Assembly (NCBI GenBank): GCA_905214465.1
Contig: CAJMMD010000013.1
Span: 1-62,053 of the forward strand
DNA length: 62,053 bases
DNA from: an uncultured bacterium
Lineage (GTDB): Bacteria; Actinomycetota; Coriobacteriia; Coriobacteriales; Coriobacteriaceae
Reading direction: 5' to 3'
Part shown: in pieces, positions 43,967 through 53,131 of the stretch
Position numbering within the stretch: the first letter of the stretch is position 1
How the letters are laid out: each line of letters opens with the position of its first letter
Notes under the pieces: generated by a model
What the model saw: the letters and a program-made list of their open reading frames with translations, nothing else
Told to the model about the DNA's origin: nothing
The model's database searches: none
Position numbers and translations under genes: made by a program

Positions 43967-44230
43967 GCCCGCTCTTCACAAATTCTGAACCCTATTTTTT
44001 ACTTATTTCAGCACTTTCCCGACACGTGATTTGTACTCGGATGGCGATGCACCGATACCAAATGTGCAGCAATTGAGTGTTTCCATGCTATAGCCAAGCT
44101 GCGAAAACATTTATTTAGGGCGTACCGACCCATAATTGCGTCAAGCTTTTGGACAGCATTTGGTTAGACCTCTAAAACGACTTTTCCACTCAGCGCCATC
44201 AACACGGCATTAGCTGACACGATATATGCC

Positions 44231-45421
44231 ATGAGTATCGTATTGTCACATACCACTGCAAAAGCGGTCTACCAAGCCGCGCATTCGGTGTCTGCGAAAG
44301 ACATCGAGTCCTGCAGCCCTGCCGCAATTTACGGATCATGCCCCAGCGGAGCACTCCTCGACGCAGCCGCAGAATGGCTCGCCAAACATGATGTTGCCCG
44401 CGACGCAAACGATCCCCTCGAGGTAACGGTGTTTGATCGCAGGAACGCGCGCTACGCGATGAACTGTCAATGCCACGTTTCGTCAAAGCGATTCTCAAAC
44501 TCACGCTTTATAGAGCTCGGAGAAGACATCTTCGTTGTTGGTGTTGAGCTTTGTGCACTTCAGGCCGCCACCTATCTCCCTTTTCGCGAACTAGTGGAGT
44601 ACTACTTTGAACTGTGCGGCGCTTATTCCCTAGGAACCGGCTCTTCAACCTCCTATACCGAGCGTTTCGCGCTTACCTCGACCGAGAGGCTAAAGCAGTT
44701 CTTTAATTCCATTACCAGATGTGACGGTTTGGCCCTTGCCCGAAAGTCGATTCAATGTGTACGCGATGGATGTCGGTCTCCCATGGAAACGGCCTTTGCC
44801 ATGATGCTTACGTTGCCCAAAAGCGAAGGAGGGCTTGGCATTAAAGGAATTGAGACCGACTACGAGGTGAAGGTCACCGCCGCCGCAAAAAATCTCACGA
44901 GACGCAAAAAGTTCTTTATGGATGCATATCTGAAGAAATCTCGAACAGATATTGAATACAACGGGTTTTATCACGACGCTGAAGAAGACCGCGCTATCGA
45001 CGAGGAGCGCAAGAATGCGCTTGCGTCCATGGGGTACGGAATCATCACTGTCAGCCGTTATTCCTTTATGCATGCCAGCTCTTTCGTTAGGGTCATGGAG
45101 GCAATCCAGCGGAAAGAAGGCATACGCCCCTCGCGTCTGCCAAAAGACTTTCAAATCATGCAAGAGGACCTGAGACTGTTTGTGCTCAGACGGTTTATTG
45201 AGGAGAAGAAACGAATCCAGGAGGAGCTTCGCCAGGATTCCGAAGAGCGTCAACGAATCGACCTCGAAAAAGCAATGCTCGAAGGCATCACATTGGACGA
45301 TCCGACGATTAACAAGGCTCCGGCAATCGATGACATGCAGACTGTCGGACTCGACAGCCCATCACTCAACCAAACAAGCAGCTTCACGCCCGAGGGCAGG
45401 GTCTTCGGGGCCGGAAACTAG
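44231..45421 (+). CDS. DUF559/Vsr-like nuclease-fold protein of unknown role (member 2)
   Basis: A 396-residue protein related to the one at 34975-36024. The shared elements, in order, are YYFELCGAYSL (~125), CRSPMETAFAMMLTLP with GGLGI (~182-203), and a C-terminal nuclease-like block: FFMDAYL (Asp231), DIEYNGFYHD (Glu242, Asn244, His248) and DEERKNALASMGYGIITVSR. The last block has the DUF559/Vsr pattern E-x-N/D-G-x-x-H. The final ~100 residues are charged and helical. GC is clearly lower than in neighbours. The ATG lacks a ribosome site, so the start is uncertain. It is a solitary gene followed by a 213-bp inverted-repeat unit. Possible role: defence or DNA processing (inference only). Confidence 0.7.
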   Translation: MSIVLSHTTAKAVYQAAHSVSAKDIESCSPAAIYGSCPSGALLDAAAEWLAKHDVARDANDPLEVTVFDRRNARYAMNCQCHVSSKRFSNSRFIELGEDIFVVGVELCALQAATYLPFRELVEYYFELCGAYSLGTGSSTSYTERFALTSTERLKQFFNSITRCDGLALARKSIQCVRDGCRSPMETAFAMMLTLPKSEGGLGIKGIETDYEVKVTAAAKNLTRRKKFFMDAYLKKSRTDIEYNGFYHDAEEDRAIDEERKNALASMGYGIITVSRYSFMHASSFVRVMEAIQRKEGIRPSRLPKDFQIMQEDLRLFVLRRFIEEKKRIQEELRQDSEERQRIDLEKAMLEGITLDDPTINKAPAIDDMQTVGLDSPSLNQTSSFTPEGRVFGAGN

Positions 45422-45451
45422 GCTGACTAACAAGGTGGGTACCCTAGCGAC

Positions 45452-45664
45452 GTGCAAAATTGCGAGTATTCAGCAAAGCCGGGTGTCCATCACCCTCGAG
45501 TGGATCCAAAAGTGAAGCGAAATCACTCTTGCGTGAGAACGTTAGGCAACATTTGAGGAAGAACTCATCGGTTTACCACCCTAAGACAACTCTTTAGCTG
45601 CATTATTTGGCCTGCGATAAGTTAACAGACCCCCTATCGTTGCAGAATACTCCAATTTTTGCAC
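45452..45664. repeat. 213-bp unit bounded by inverted repeats (MITE-like)
   Basis: The left end (45452-45476, GTGCAAAATTGCGAGTATTC then AGCAA) and right end (45640-45664) are complementary with a few mismatches. The ~165-bp interior has no coding frame. A similar-sized unit with the related end word GGGCAAAAAATGG...GAGTACTGT lies at 59712-59941. Confidence 0.6.
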
Positions 45665-45766
45665 GGCGCAGGGGCACCCACCCCGGCATCACCTATCAAA
45701 ACCGCTTAGTCCGGAATCTCGTCCGCTTTTCCTCATCATTTTGTACGACGGATTGCCTAAACGATA

Positions 45767-45794
45767 TTGACATATGAACATGCGCTCATATAAT
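45767..45794 (+). promoter_or_regulatory. Promoter of the ArsR-type regulator
   Basis: TTGACA (45767-45772) and TATAAT (45789-45794) are spaced by 16 bases, a near-consensus vegetative promoter. Operator 1 fills the spacer and overlaps the -10, so a bound repressor would block polymerase. Confidence 0.85.
45772..45791. promoter_or_regulatory. SmtB/CzrA-type operator 1
   Basis: ATATGAACATGCGCTCATAT fits the imperfect 12-2-12-like dyad (TGAACA...TGTTCA style) of ArsR/SmtB zinc sensors. It is the exact inverted copy of operator 2. Confidence 0.85.
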
Positions 45795-45806
45795 CGGAAG
45801 TAAGTT

Positions 45807-45826
45807 ATATGAGCGCATGTTCATAT
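45807..45826. promoter_or_regulatory. SmtB/CzrA-type operator 2
   Basis: ATATGAGCGCATGTTCATAT is the reverse complement of operator 1; together the flanks make a perfect 23-base inverted repeat (45771-45793, 45805-45827) with an 11-base loop. It ends 14 bases before the regulator start. Confidence 0.85.
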
Positions 45827-45840
45827 GAAAGGATATTGCA

Positions 45841-46206
45841 ATGAGCATCCGCGTTGATGAAACGAAACCCGACATCGAGGCCACCGAGCCCGCGATCCCC
45901 ACCACCTGCTCGCCCGAGGACCTTCCCGACGAGGAGCTTCTCTACGACCTCGCCGACCTGTTCAAGGTCTTCAGCGACACCACGCGCATCAAGATTCTCT
46001 ATGCCCTCATGGGCCGTGAGCTCTGCGTGGCCGACATCGCCGAAGCGACCGAAACCTCGCAGTCGGCAGTATCGCACCAGCTGCGCACGCTTAAGCAGTC
46101 GCACCTGGTCAAGTTCCGCCGCGACGGCCGCAACATCCTCTACTCGCTTGCCGACGATCACGTCTACACCATGCTCAACCAGGGCATGAGCCATATCTGC
46201 GAATAG
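45841..46206 (+). CDS. ArsR/SmtB-family metal sensor, zinc type
   Basis: A 121-residue winged-helix repressor. The DNA-binding helix is in VADIAEATETSQSAVSHQLR and the wing in RRDGRNILYSL. The C-terminal helix DDHVYTMLNQGMSHICE carries the alpha-5 zinc ligands in the exact SmtB/CzrA spacing Asp-x-His-x10-His-x2-Glu. The alpha-3 motif ELCVADI has only one cysteine, so a CadC-type soft-metal site is absent. AAAGGA precedes the ATG. It is autoregulated through two operators and heads a metal-efflux cluster with an HMA protein and a P1B ATPase. Confidence 0.93.
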   Translation: MSIRVDETKPDIEATEPAIPTTCSPEDLPDEELLYDLADLFKVFSDTTRIKILYALMGRELCVADIAEATETSQSAVSHQLRTLKQSHLVKFRRDGRNILYSLADDHVYTMLNQGMSHICE

Positions 46207-46268
46207 CAACCAACCGAGGTACCAGCGCGGCCTGCACCCAAGCCGCAAAACAGGGAAAGGAACCCATC

Positions 46269-46487
46269 ATGAAAAAGCAGTTTAAACTCGACGAGATCGA
46301 CTGCGCCAACTGCGCGCGCGAGCTTCAGGACGAACTTGCCAAGCTCGAGGGCGTCAAATCCGTGTCCGTCAACTTTATGACCCAGAAGCTGACGCTCGAG
46401 GCCGACGACGCCGAGTTCGACGAGGTGCTCAACCGCGTTGTAGAGTTTACGGCCGACGCCGAGCCGGACTGCGAGATCATTCTCTAG
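46269..46487 (+). CDS. Stand-alone heavy-metal-associated (HMA) domain protein
   Basis: A 72-residue ferredoxin-like domain with the metal-binding CxxC in EIDCANCARELQDEL. It is the size of the N-terminal domain of P1B ATPases or of metal chaperones. The ATPase encoded next lacks such a domain, so this protein probably supplies it in trans. GGGAAAGGAA precedes the ATG. It follows the ArsR gene by 62 bases and ends before a small hairpin. Confidence 0.9.
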   Translation: MKKQFKLDEIDCANCARELQDELAKLEGVKSVSVNFMTQKLTLEADDAEFDEVLNRVVEFTADAEPDCEIIL

Positions 46488-46508
46488 CCCAGGTTTACGC
46501 CAACCTAC

Positions 46509-46532
46509 AAGGCCGCGCTTGCCGCGGCCTTT
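46509..46532 (+). terminator. Hairpin between the HMA and ATPase genes
   Basis: AAGGCCGCG pairs with CGCGGCCTT around CTTGC, with only TTTGC after it. It may be a weak terminator, making the next operator/promoter necessary for the ATPase gene. Confidence 0.5.
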
Positions 46533-46544
46533 GCTCGCGAAGTT

Positions 46545-46564
46545 ATATGAGCGAGTGTTCATAC
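46545..46564. promoter_or_regulatory. SmtB/CzrA-type operator 3, upstream of the ATPase gene
   Basis: ATATGAGCGAGTGTTCATAC differs from operator 2 at three positions (two at the centre, one at the end). It stands 23 bases before the ATPase start, so the ATPase gene should respond to the same sensor separately. Confidence 0.8.
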
Positions 46565-46587
46565 ATTCAAATGGGAGGATACGAGTC

Positions 46588-48540
46588 ATGGCCGCCGCCG
46601 ACCCCAAAAAGAAAAAGAAGAAGCGCAAGAAAAAAGAGTCACTCGAGCATAAGCGCAACCGCATCCTGGTAGCGCTAGGCATCTTTGCGGTGGTGTACGC
46701 CCTCGACGAGCTCGGTACCCTTACTGCCGCATTCGGCACCCCGGGCGACATCTACGCCAGCTTTGTGCTGTTCCTCGTGCCGTTTTTGATTGCCGGCTAC
46801 GACGTACTGCAAAAGGCATTCAATAACATTCGCCGCGGCAAGGCCTTCGACGAGAGTTTCCTTATGGCCGTCGCGACCATCGGCGCATTTGCCATGGTGC
46901 TCTTCCCCGACACCGACCCGCACATGGCCGAAGGCGCCGCTGTCATGCTGTTCTACCAGGTCGGCGAGTTGTTCCAGGCATACGCCGTGGGCAAGAGCCG
47001 CAAGTCGATCAGTGCCATGATGAACATCGCGCCCGACTACGCTAACGTCGAGCAAGCCGACGGCACACTCGAACAGGTCTTTCCCGATGACATCGCCGTC
47101 GGCACCGTGATCGTGGTCAAGCCCGGCGAGCGCGTGCCTATCGACGGCGTCATCGTCGAGGGCGAAACCCAGCTCGACACCGCCGCACTCACGGGCGAGT
47201 CGGTCCCCCGCCCGGCCAAGACCGGCGACGATATCATCAGCGGTTGCATCAACATGACGGGCCTCATCCACGTGCGCACCACCAAGCCCTTTGGCGAGTC
47301 AACCGTCGCGCGTGTTCTGGAGCTCGTGGAGAATGCCAGCGAAAAGAAGGCGCGCACCGAGAACTTCATCACGCGCTTTGCCCGCGTCTACACCCCCGCC
47401 GTCACTGGCGCTGCCGCGGTGCTCGCGCTTGGCGGCGGCCTGGTGACTGGCGCTTGGTCCGATTGGATCCTGCGCGGCCTGACCTTCCTGGTCGTCAGCT
47501 GCCCGTGCGCCCTCGTGATCAGCGTACCGTTGAGTTTCTTTGGCGGCATCGGCGGCGCGTCCAAGCTGGGCGTTCTCATCAAGGGCTCCAACTACCTCGA
47601 GACGCTCGCCGACGTGGACACCATCGTCTTCGACAAAACGGGCACCCTCACCAACGGCACGTTCTCAGTCGTCGCGGTGCACCCCGAGGCTGGCTATACC
47701 GAGCAGTCGCTGCTCGAAGTCGTAGCCCTTGCTGAGTCGTTCTCCGATCACCCCATCGCGCAGTCCGTGCGCGACGCCTACCAGGGCGAGGTCGACCCCA
47801 AGCGCGTGAGCGACTCCGCCAACGACGCGGGCCACGGCGTGACGGCAACCATCGACGGCAAGCACGTCGTCGTTGGCAACGCCAAGATGCTCGGCGCGGC
47901 CGGCGTTGAAGCACCGGACTGCGAGGTTGTCGGCACGATCCTCCACGTGCTCGTTGACGGCGTGTACGCCGGCCACATCGTGATTGCAGACACCGTTAAG
48001 GCCGATGCGGAGCAAACGATTCGCGACCTGCATGCCGCCGGTATCAACCGCACCGTCATGCTCACGGGCGACCGCGAGGAGGTTGCAGCGTCTGTGGCCA
48101 AGCAACTCGGTCTCGACGAGTTCCACGCGCAGCTCCTGCCGGGCGACAAGGTCGAGCGCGTTGAGGCGCTACTCGCGGCCGAAAGTGGCAAGGGCAAGCT
48201 CGCCTTTGTCGGCGACGGTATCAACGACGCTCCTGTGCTTACGCGCGCCGATGTGGGCATTGCCATGGGCGCCATGGGCTCCGACGCCGCGATCGAGGCC
48301 GCCGACGTGGTGCTGATGGACGACAAGCCGTCCAACATTTCCCGCGCGATCCGCGTGGCGCGCAAGACCATGTCGATTGTTTGGCAGAACATAATCTTTG
48401 CGCTGGGCATTAAGCTGCTGATCCTTGTGCTGGCAGCGCTGGGTATCGCCAATATGTGGCTTGCCGTCTTTGGCGACGTAGGCGTGGCGATCATCGCCAT
48501 CCTGAACGCCATGCGCGCGATGGGTGTCAAGAACCTGTAG
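46588..48540 (+). CDS. Zn/Cd/Pb-type P1B ATPase (ZntA-like) lacking an N-terminal HMA domain
   Basis: A 650-residue metal-exporting P-type ATPase. It has the metal-binding membrane motif SCPCALVIS, the phosphorylation site FDKTGTLTNG, the TGES actuator loop, the SDHPIAQ nucleotide-binding histidine and GDGINDAPVLTRADVGIAMG. The last two membrane segments have NIIFALGIKLLILV and FGDVGVAIIAILNAMR, the Lys and Asp that mark the zinc/cadmium/lead subgroup. In place of an HMA domain the N-terminus has a Lys/Arg run (KKKKKKRKKK). ATG at 46588 follows GGGAGGATACG. Operator 3 overlaps its promoter region. A 127-base palindrome follows. Confidence 0.93.
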   Translation: MAAADPKKKKKKRKKKESLEHKRNRILVALGIFAVVYALDELGTLTAAFGTPGDIYASFVLFLVPFLIAGYDVLQKAFNNIRRGKAFDESFLMAVATIGAFAMVLFPDTDPHMAEGAAVMLFYQVGELFQAYAVGKSRKSISAMMNIAPDYANVEQADGTLEQVFPDDIAVGTVIVVKPGERVPIDGVIVEGETQLDTAALTGESVPRPAKTGDDIISGCINMTGLIHVRTTKPFGESTVARVLELVENASEKKARTENFITRFARVYTPAVTGAAAVLALGGGLVTGAWSDWILRGLTFLVVSCPCALVISVPLSFFGGIGGASKLGVLIKGSNYLETLADVDTIVFDKTGTLTNGTFSVVAVHPEAGYTEQSLLEVVALAESFSDHPIAQSVRDAYQGEVDPKRVSDSANDAGHGVTATIDGKHVVVGNAKMLGAAGVEAPDCEVVGTILHVLVDGVYAGHIVIADTVKADAEQTIRDLHAAGINRTVMLTGDREEVAASVAKQLGLDEFHAQLLPGDKVERVEALLAAESGKGKLAFVGDGINDAPVLTRADVGIAMGAMGSDAAIEAADVVLMDDKPSNISRAIRVARKTMSIVWQNIIFALGIKLLILVLAALGIANMWLAVFGDVGVAIIAILNAMRAMGVKNL

Positions 48541-48556
48541 CACCCGTGGTCCCTCC

Positions 48557-48683
48557 GGCCGGGGTCGGACTTGGTTTTGAAAACGTCCTCGCGCATGAGG
48601 CCCGTCTTTCCTGCTCCTGCGGAGCAACGGAAAGGCGGGCCTCGCGCTGCGGATTGTTTTCAAAACCAAGCCCGACCCCGGCC
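48557..48683. repeat. 127-base long palindrome after the ATPase gene
   Basis: GGCCGGGGTCGG-A-CTTGG and TTTTGAAAAC on the left have complements at the right end; inside, GAGGCCCG and CTTTCC pair with GGAAAG and CGGGCCTC, and the centre TGCTCC-TGC-GGAGCA closes it. About 80% of 60 positions per arm pair. It is much larger than a terminator and lacks a T tract. Confidence 0.85.
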
Positions 48684-48819
48684 TGCAGTGACGTAGCTGG
48701 CAGTTCTTGGGCATCGCTTGCTGGCGGTGCTCCTTTGCTGAAATGGACTTGGCCGAAAGGGCCGCTGGTCCCGGTCGCTGGTTCGCGCTTTGCGTGAACT
48801 CCGCGCTACTGAGGATCCG

Positions 48820-49209
48820 TTAGGATACCGAGGTTGAATCCGTCGCCTCGCCCCGGCCCAACATCGACCTCAACTTCTCGAAGCTCTCCTCGCTCAGGCA
48901 GTGCTCCATGTGGCAGCCCTCTTGCGACGCGACCTCGGGCGTTACGCCTGCGTCCTCTAGCAGACCTACAAAAAAGCAGTGGCGCTCCCACATTTGACGG
49001 GCAACCTCAAGACCGCGTTCCGTCAGATGCACGTCGCGTTTGCCCATCTCCACGTAGCCGGTGCTCTCCAAGGCCGCCATGGCTTTAGAGACGCTTGCTT
49101 TGGTTACGCCCAAGTATTCGGCAACGTCGATCGAGCGCACGATGCCCTGACGTTCCGATAGGACGTAGATCGATTCGAGATAGTCTTCTCCGGATTCACG
49201 TAGGGCCAT
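48820..49209 (-). CDS. DtxR-family metal-dependent regulator (short form)
   Basis: A 129-residue regulator with an N-terminal winged helix (SIDVAEYLGVTKASVSKAMAAL) and the metal-binding dimerisation domain (MWERHCFFVGLLEDAGV, then EGCHMEHCLSEESF). The Cys-x-x-Glu-His pattern in GCHMEH matches the iron-type DtxR/IdeR primary site rather than the Glu-x-x-Glu-His of MntR. The C-terminal SH3-like domain is absent. ATG at 49209 follows GAAAGGCGG. It may control iron or manganese uptake genes elsewhere; its own target here is unknown. Confidence 0.88.
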   Translation of the reverse strand: MALRESGEDYLESIYVLSERQGIVRSIDVAEYLGVTKASVSKAMAALESTGYVEMGKRDVHLTERGLEVARQMWERHCFFVGLLEDAGVTPEVASQEGCHMEHCLSEESFEKLRSMLGRGEATDSTSVS

Positions 49210-49349
49210 GGGCCGCCTTTCGCGATGATTGCTAGTTAGCCTTTGGATACTTTCCTTGGCTTACTTTACCGCAAAAGTTGACCATGTCTTACTGCATTGA
49301 CCAAAAAGTTAGCCGCGTTTCACAAAACGTGCGAGATGAAAACAAAATG

Positions 49350-49410
49350 GGAACGCCCCGCAAGGAGTGTCCCCAGCTGCCGGCAGATAAGGAGCGTCCC
49401 CAAGTGCCGG
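49350..49410. repeat. GTGCCGGCA/GGAGCGTCCCC-type repeat (copy 3)
   Basis: AAGGAGTGTCCCCAGCTGCC and AAGGAGCGTCCCCAAGTGCC occur as direct repeats, each followed by GG. They match the words at 14262-14333 and 27251-27308. Confidence 0.75.
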
Positions 49411-49417
49411 GTCGCAG

Positions 49418-50188
49418 CTACACGAGGCCAAAGTGCTTCGCGGCGTTGTAGATGCCATCGTCGTCTACGGCGGTCGTCACGTAGGTCGCTGCGGCCTTCA
49501 CGGTATCCTGCGCGTTGCCCATGGCCACACTTGTGCCCACGGCCGAGAACATCGACAGGTCGTTCTCGCCGTCGCCAAAGGCGATCGCCTCGCTCGCGTC
49601 GACACCCAGGCGCTCCAGCGTCGCCGCCACGCCCAAGTCCTTGCCGCCGTTGGCGGGGATAATGTCGCAGAACAGGTCGCACCAGCGCGTGGTGAGCGAA
49701 TGCGACACCGCGTCGGCCACGATATGCTCGTCGGCCGGGTCCACAAACGCGCAAAACTGGTAGACCGGCGCGTCAAAGGCGTGGTCAAACGGCTCCTCGT
49801 GATAGACGATTCCCGCGTTGCTGCCGGCCGCCACCACGCGCTCGGACAGGCGATTCACAAACGAGTTCTCGCCCTGCATGCACAGCGAGTCGTAGCACCC
49901 CTCGGCCACCTGGTCCACAATCACCGCGACGTCGTCCGGATCGATCGGGCAGCTGCGGTAGGTGCCCTTGGCATCAAAGCAGTGCTGGCCCGAGAGCGTA
50001 ATGTACGCATCCCAGCCCAAGTCGAGCAGCCAATCGGGCATCTGATAGGTCGGGCGGCCCGTGGCGATCACGCACGCGATCCCCTGCTCATGAAAGCTGT
50101 CGAGCACCTGCTGCGCCGACGCCGGAATCCGATGCGTTTTAAAGCTCAGCAGCGTGCCGTCGATATCGAAAAACGCGGCTTTGATCAT
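49418..50188 (-). CDS. Cof-type HAD hydrolase
   Basis: A 256-residue HAD phosphatase with a type IIB cap. Motif I is AAFFDIDGTLLSF, motif II lies in IATGRPTYQMP, and motif IV in IAFGDGENDLSMFSAVG. Members act on sugar phosphates and other small phosphates; the substrate is unknown. The start at 50188 lies 6 bases beyond the stop of the ABC-F gene, so the two are probably co-transcribed. Confidence 0.9.
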   Translation of the reverse strand: MIKAAFFDIDGTLLSFKTHRIPASAQQVLDSFHEQGIACVIATGRPTYQMPDWLLDLGWDAYITLSGQHCFDAKGTYRSCPIDPDDVAVIVDQVAEGCYDSLCMQGENSFVNRLSERVVAAGSNAGIVYHEEPFDHAFDAPVYQFCAFVDPADEHIVADAVSHSLTTRWCDLFCDIIPANGGKDLGVAATLERLGVDASEAIAFGDGENDLSMFSAVGTSVAMGNAQDTVKAAATYVTTAVDDDGIYNAAKHFGLV

Positions 50189-50194
50189 CCTCGT

Positions 50195-52054
50195 TTACTC
50201 CTCGCCCTCGAGCTTTTCGCTCGCCTCGAGCCACGCCATCTCCAGCTCGTCCATGGCGGCATGGGCCTCGTCGATCTTTGCCTGCTGCTCGCCGAGCGCT
50301 GTGTAGTTGGTGGGATCGACCTGGGCCATCGCGGCCTCGGCCTCCTCCACGCGGGCGCGCTGCGTCTCCATCTTGCGCTCGAGCGAGCTCACCTCGCGGC
50401 GGAGCTTCTGGCGCTCGGCATTGGAAAGGCCATTGGGCTGGCCGCTCGACTTGGGCTTTTCGGCTGCAATCGCTGCGGCGCCGGTGTCGAACGTGCCGGT
50501 CTTGGCGCTCGGCGCGCCCACGGGCTCGCCCTCGGCCGTGGCGTTGCACAGGCGCAGGTACTGGTCGACGCCGCCGGGCATATGCGTCAGATGACCGTCA
50601 AGCAGCGCCCACTGCTGGTCGGTCACGCGCTCCATCAAGAAGCGGTCGTGCGTCACCAGGATCAGCGTGCCCGGCCAGCCGTCGAGCAGGTCCTCGACAA
50701 TCGCCAGCATGTCGGTATCCAAGTCGTTGCCCGGCTCGTCCAGGATAAGCACGTTGGGCTCGTCCAGGATCGTCAGCAGCAGCGACAGGCGACGGCGCTG
50801 GCCGCCCGAAAGATCGCCGATGCGGCTCCAGAGCTGCTGCGTCGTAAAGCCCAGGCGCTCGCAAAGCTTCTCAGGCGAAGTCTCCTTGCCGTCGATGACG
50901 TAGTACTTCTTATAGTTGCTGAGCACCTCGCGGATCGTGTCGCCCATGTAGGGCTCGAGCTCCTCGAGCTGCTGCGACAGCACGCCAAAACGCACCGTCT
51001 GGCCAATCTTCACGCGGCCGCGAAGGGGCGCGATCTTGCCCTGGATCACGTCGAGCAAGGTCGACTTGCCGGCACCGTTCTCACCCAGCAGACCATAGCG
51101 GTCGCCCGCGCCGATAAGCCAGGTCACATCGGAGAGCACCTGCTTGGGCGCGCCGTCGGCATCCGCATAGCCGGCGTCCACGTCGATCACGTCGATAACC
51201 TGCTTGCCTAGGCGGCTCACCGCCAGGCGCTTGAGCTCCAGCTCGTCGCGCACAGGCGGCACGTCGGCAATCAGCTCGCGAGCGGCATCCACGCGAAACT
51301 TGGGCTTGGTGGAACGCGCCTGGGCGCCGCGGCTTAGCCACGCGAGCTCCTTGCGCGCCATGTTGCGACGGCGCTCCTCGGTAACCGCGGCCATGCGATC
51401 GCGCTCCACGCGCTGCAGGATGTAGGCCGAGTAGCCGCCCTCGAAGGGGTCGACTTGGCCGTCGTGGACCTCCCACATGCTGGTGCAGACCTCGTCCAAG
51501 AACCAGCGGTCATGCGTGACCACGAGCATGGCGCCCTGACCGCGCTGCCAGCGGGCCTTTAAGTGACGCGCGAGCCAGTTGATGGTGCGCATGTCCAGGT
51601 GGTTGGTGGGCTCGTCGAGCATGAGCACGTCGTAGTCGCCGATCAGCAGGCGCGCAAGGTCCACGCGACGGCGCTGACCGCCCGAAAGCTCGCCCACCGT
51701 GCCCTCCCAGGGCACATCGCTAATGAGGCCAGCCAGGATCTGGCGCGTGCGGGGGCTCGAGGCCCACTCGTACTCGGGCGTGTCGCCCACAACGGCATGA
51801 TGTACGGTATCGGTGTCGACAAGCTGGTCCTTTTGGCCGAGCAGTCCGATCGTGGTGCCGCGGCGGTGCGTCACGCGTCCGTCGTCGGGTTCCAGCGTGC
51901 CGGCGAGCACGCTCAGCAGCGTCGACTTGCCGTCGCCGTTTTTACCGACAATACCAATGCGGTCGCCCTCGCCCACGCCGAGCGTCACGCTATCGAAAAT
52001 ATGCTTGGTGGGAAACTCTAGGCTGATGGAATCGCATCCCAAAAGAATCGCCAT
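50195..52054 (-). CDS. ABC-F family ATPase (Uup-like)
   Basis: A 619-residue soluble protein with two ABC domains and no membrane segment. Walker A motifs are GIVGKNGDGKSTLL and GLLGENGAGKSTLL; each domain has LSGGQRRR and a DEPxNxLD-type Walker B (MLDEPTNHLDM and ILDEPGNDLD). The inter-domain linker is basic and alpha-helical, and residues ~540-619 form a coiled coil (EVSSLERKMETQRARVEEAE) as in Uup. ABC-F proteins act on the ribosome; an antibiotic-resistance role is not implied. AAGGAGCAGGG precedes the ATG at 52054. The HAD gene follows. Confidence 0.93.
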   Translation of the reverse strand: MAILLGCDSISLEFPTKHIFDSVTLGVGEGDRIGIVGKNGDGKSTLLSVLAGTLEPDDGRVTHRRGTTIGLLGQKDQLVDTDTVHHAVVGDTPEYEWASSPRTRQILAGLISDVPWEGTVGELSGGQRRRVDLARLLIGDYDVLMLDEPTNHLDMRTINWLARHLKARWQRGQGAMLVVTHDRWFLDEVCTSMWEVHDGQVDPFEGGYSAYILQRVERDRMAAVTEERRRNMARKELAWLSRGAQARSTKPKFRVDAARELIADVPPVRDELELKRLAVSRLGKQVIDVIDVDAGYADADGAPKQVLSDVTWLIGAGDRYGLLGENGAGKSTLLDVIQGKIAPLRGRVKIGQTVRFGVLSQQLEELEPYMGDTIREVLSNYKKYYVIDGKETSPEKLCERLGFTTQQLWSRIGDLSGGQRRRLSLLLTILDEPNVLILDEPGNDLDTDMLAIVEDLLDGWPGTLILVTHDRFLMERVTDQQWALLDGHLTHMPGGVDQYLRLCNATAEGEPVGAPSAKTGTFDTGAAAIAAEKPKSSGQPNGLSNAERQKLRREVSSLERKMETQRARVEEAEAAMAQVDPTNYTALGEQQAKIDEAHAAMDELEMAWLEASEKLEGEE

Positions 52055-52112
52055 ATGCCCTGCTCCTTCGTAGAAATTCAACGTTGTCCATGATAGCAGC
52101 GAGCCCCACCCC

Positions 52113-52154
52113 AAACCACTACGAAGGCGCCTGTCCCCTTTGTGGTGGTCGTTT
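52113..52154. repeat. GGGGACAGGCACC-type palindrome (copy 8, inverted, degenerate)
   Basis: AAACCACTACGAAGG faces CCTTTGTGGTGGTCGTTT with several mismatches around CGCCTGTCC. It lies upstream of the ABC-F gene. Confidence 0.7.
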
Positions 52155-52166
52155 CGGTCGCAGAGC

Positions 52167-52205
52167 AAAAGGCGGGCCATCTCGCAAAAGAGATGACCCG
52201 CCTCT
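52167..52205 (-). terminator. Intrinsic terminator after the pst genes
   Basis: On the minus strand GGCGGGTCATCTC pairs with GAGATGGCCCGCC and is followed by TTTTGC. It lies 54 bases beyond pstB and ends the pstSCAB operon. Confidence 0.85.
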
Positions 52206-52258
52206 CCAATCAGTCCCACGGCAACCATGGCCGCCGCGGGCCTCAAGCATGTCCCGGA

Positions 52259-53127
<869 letters not shown>

Positions 53128-53131
<4 letters not shown>

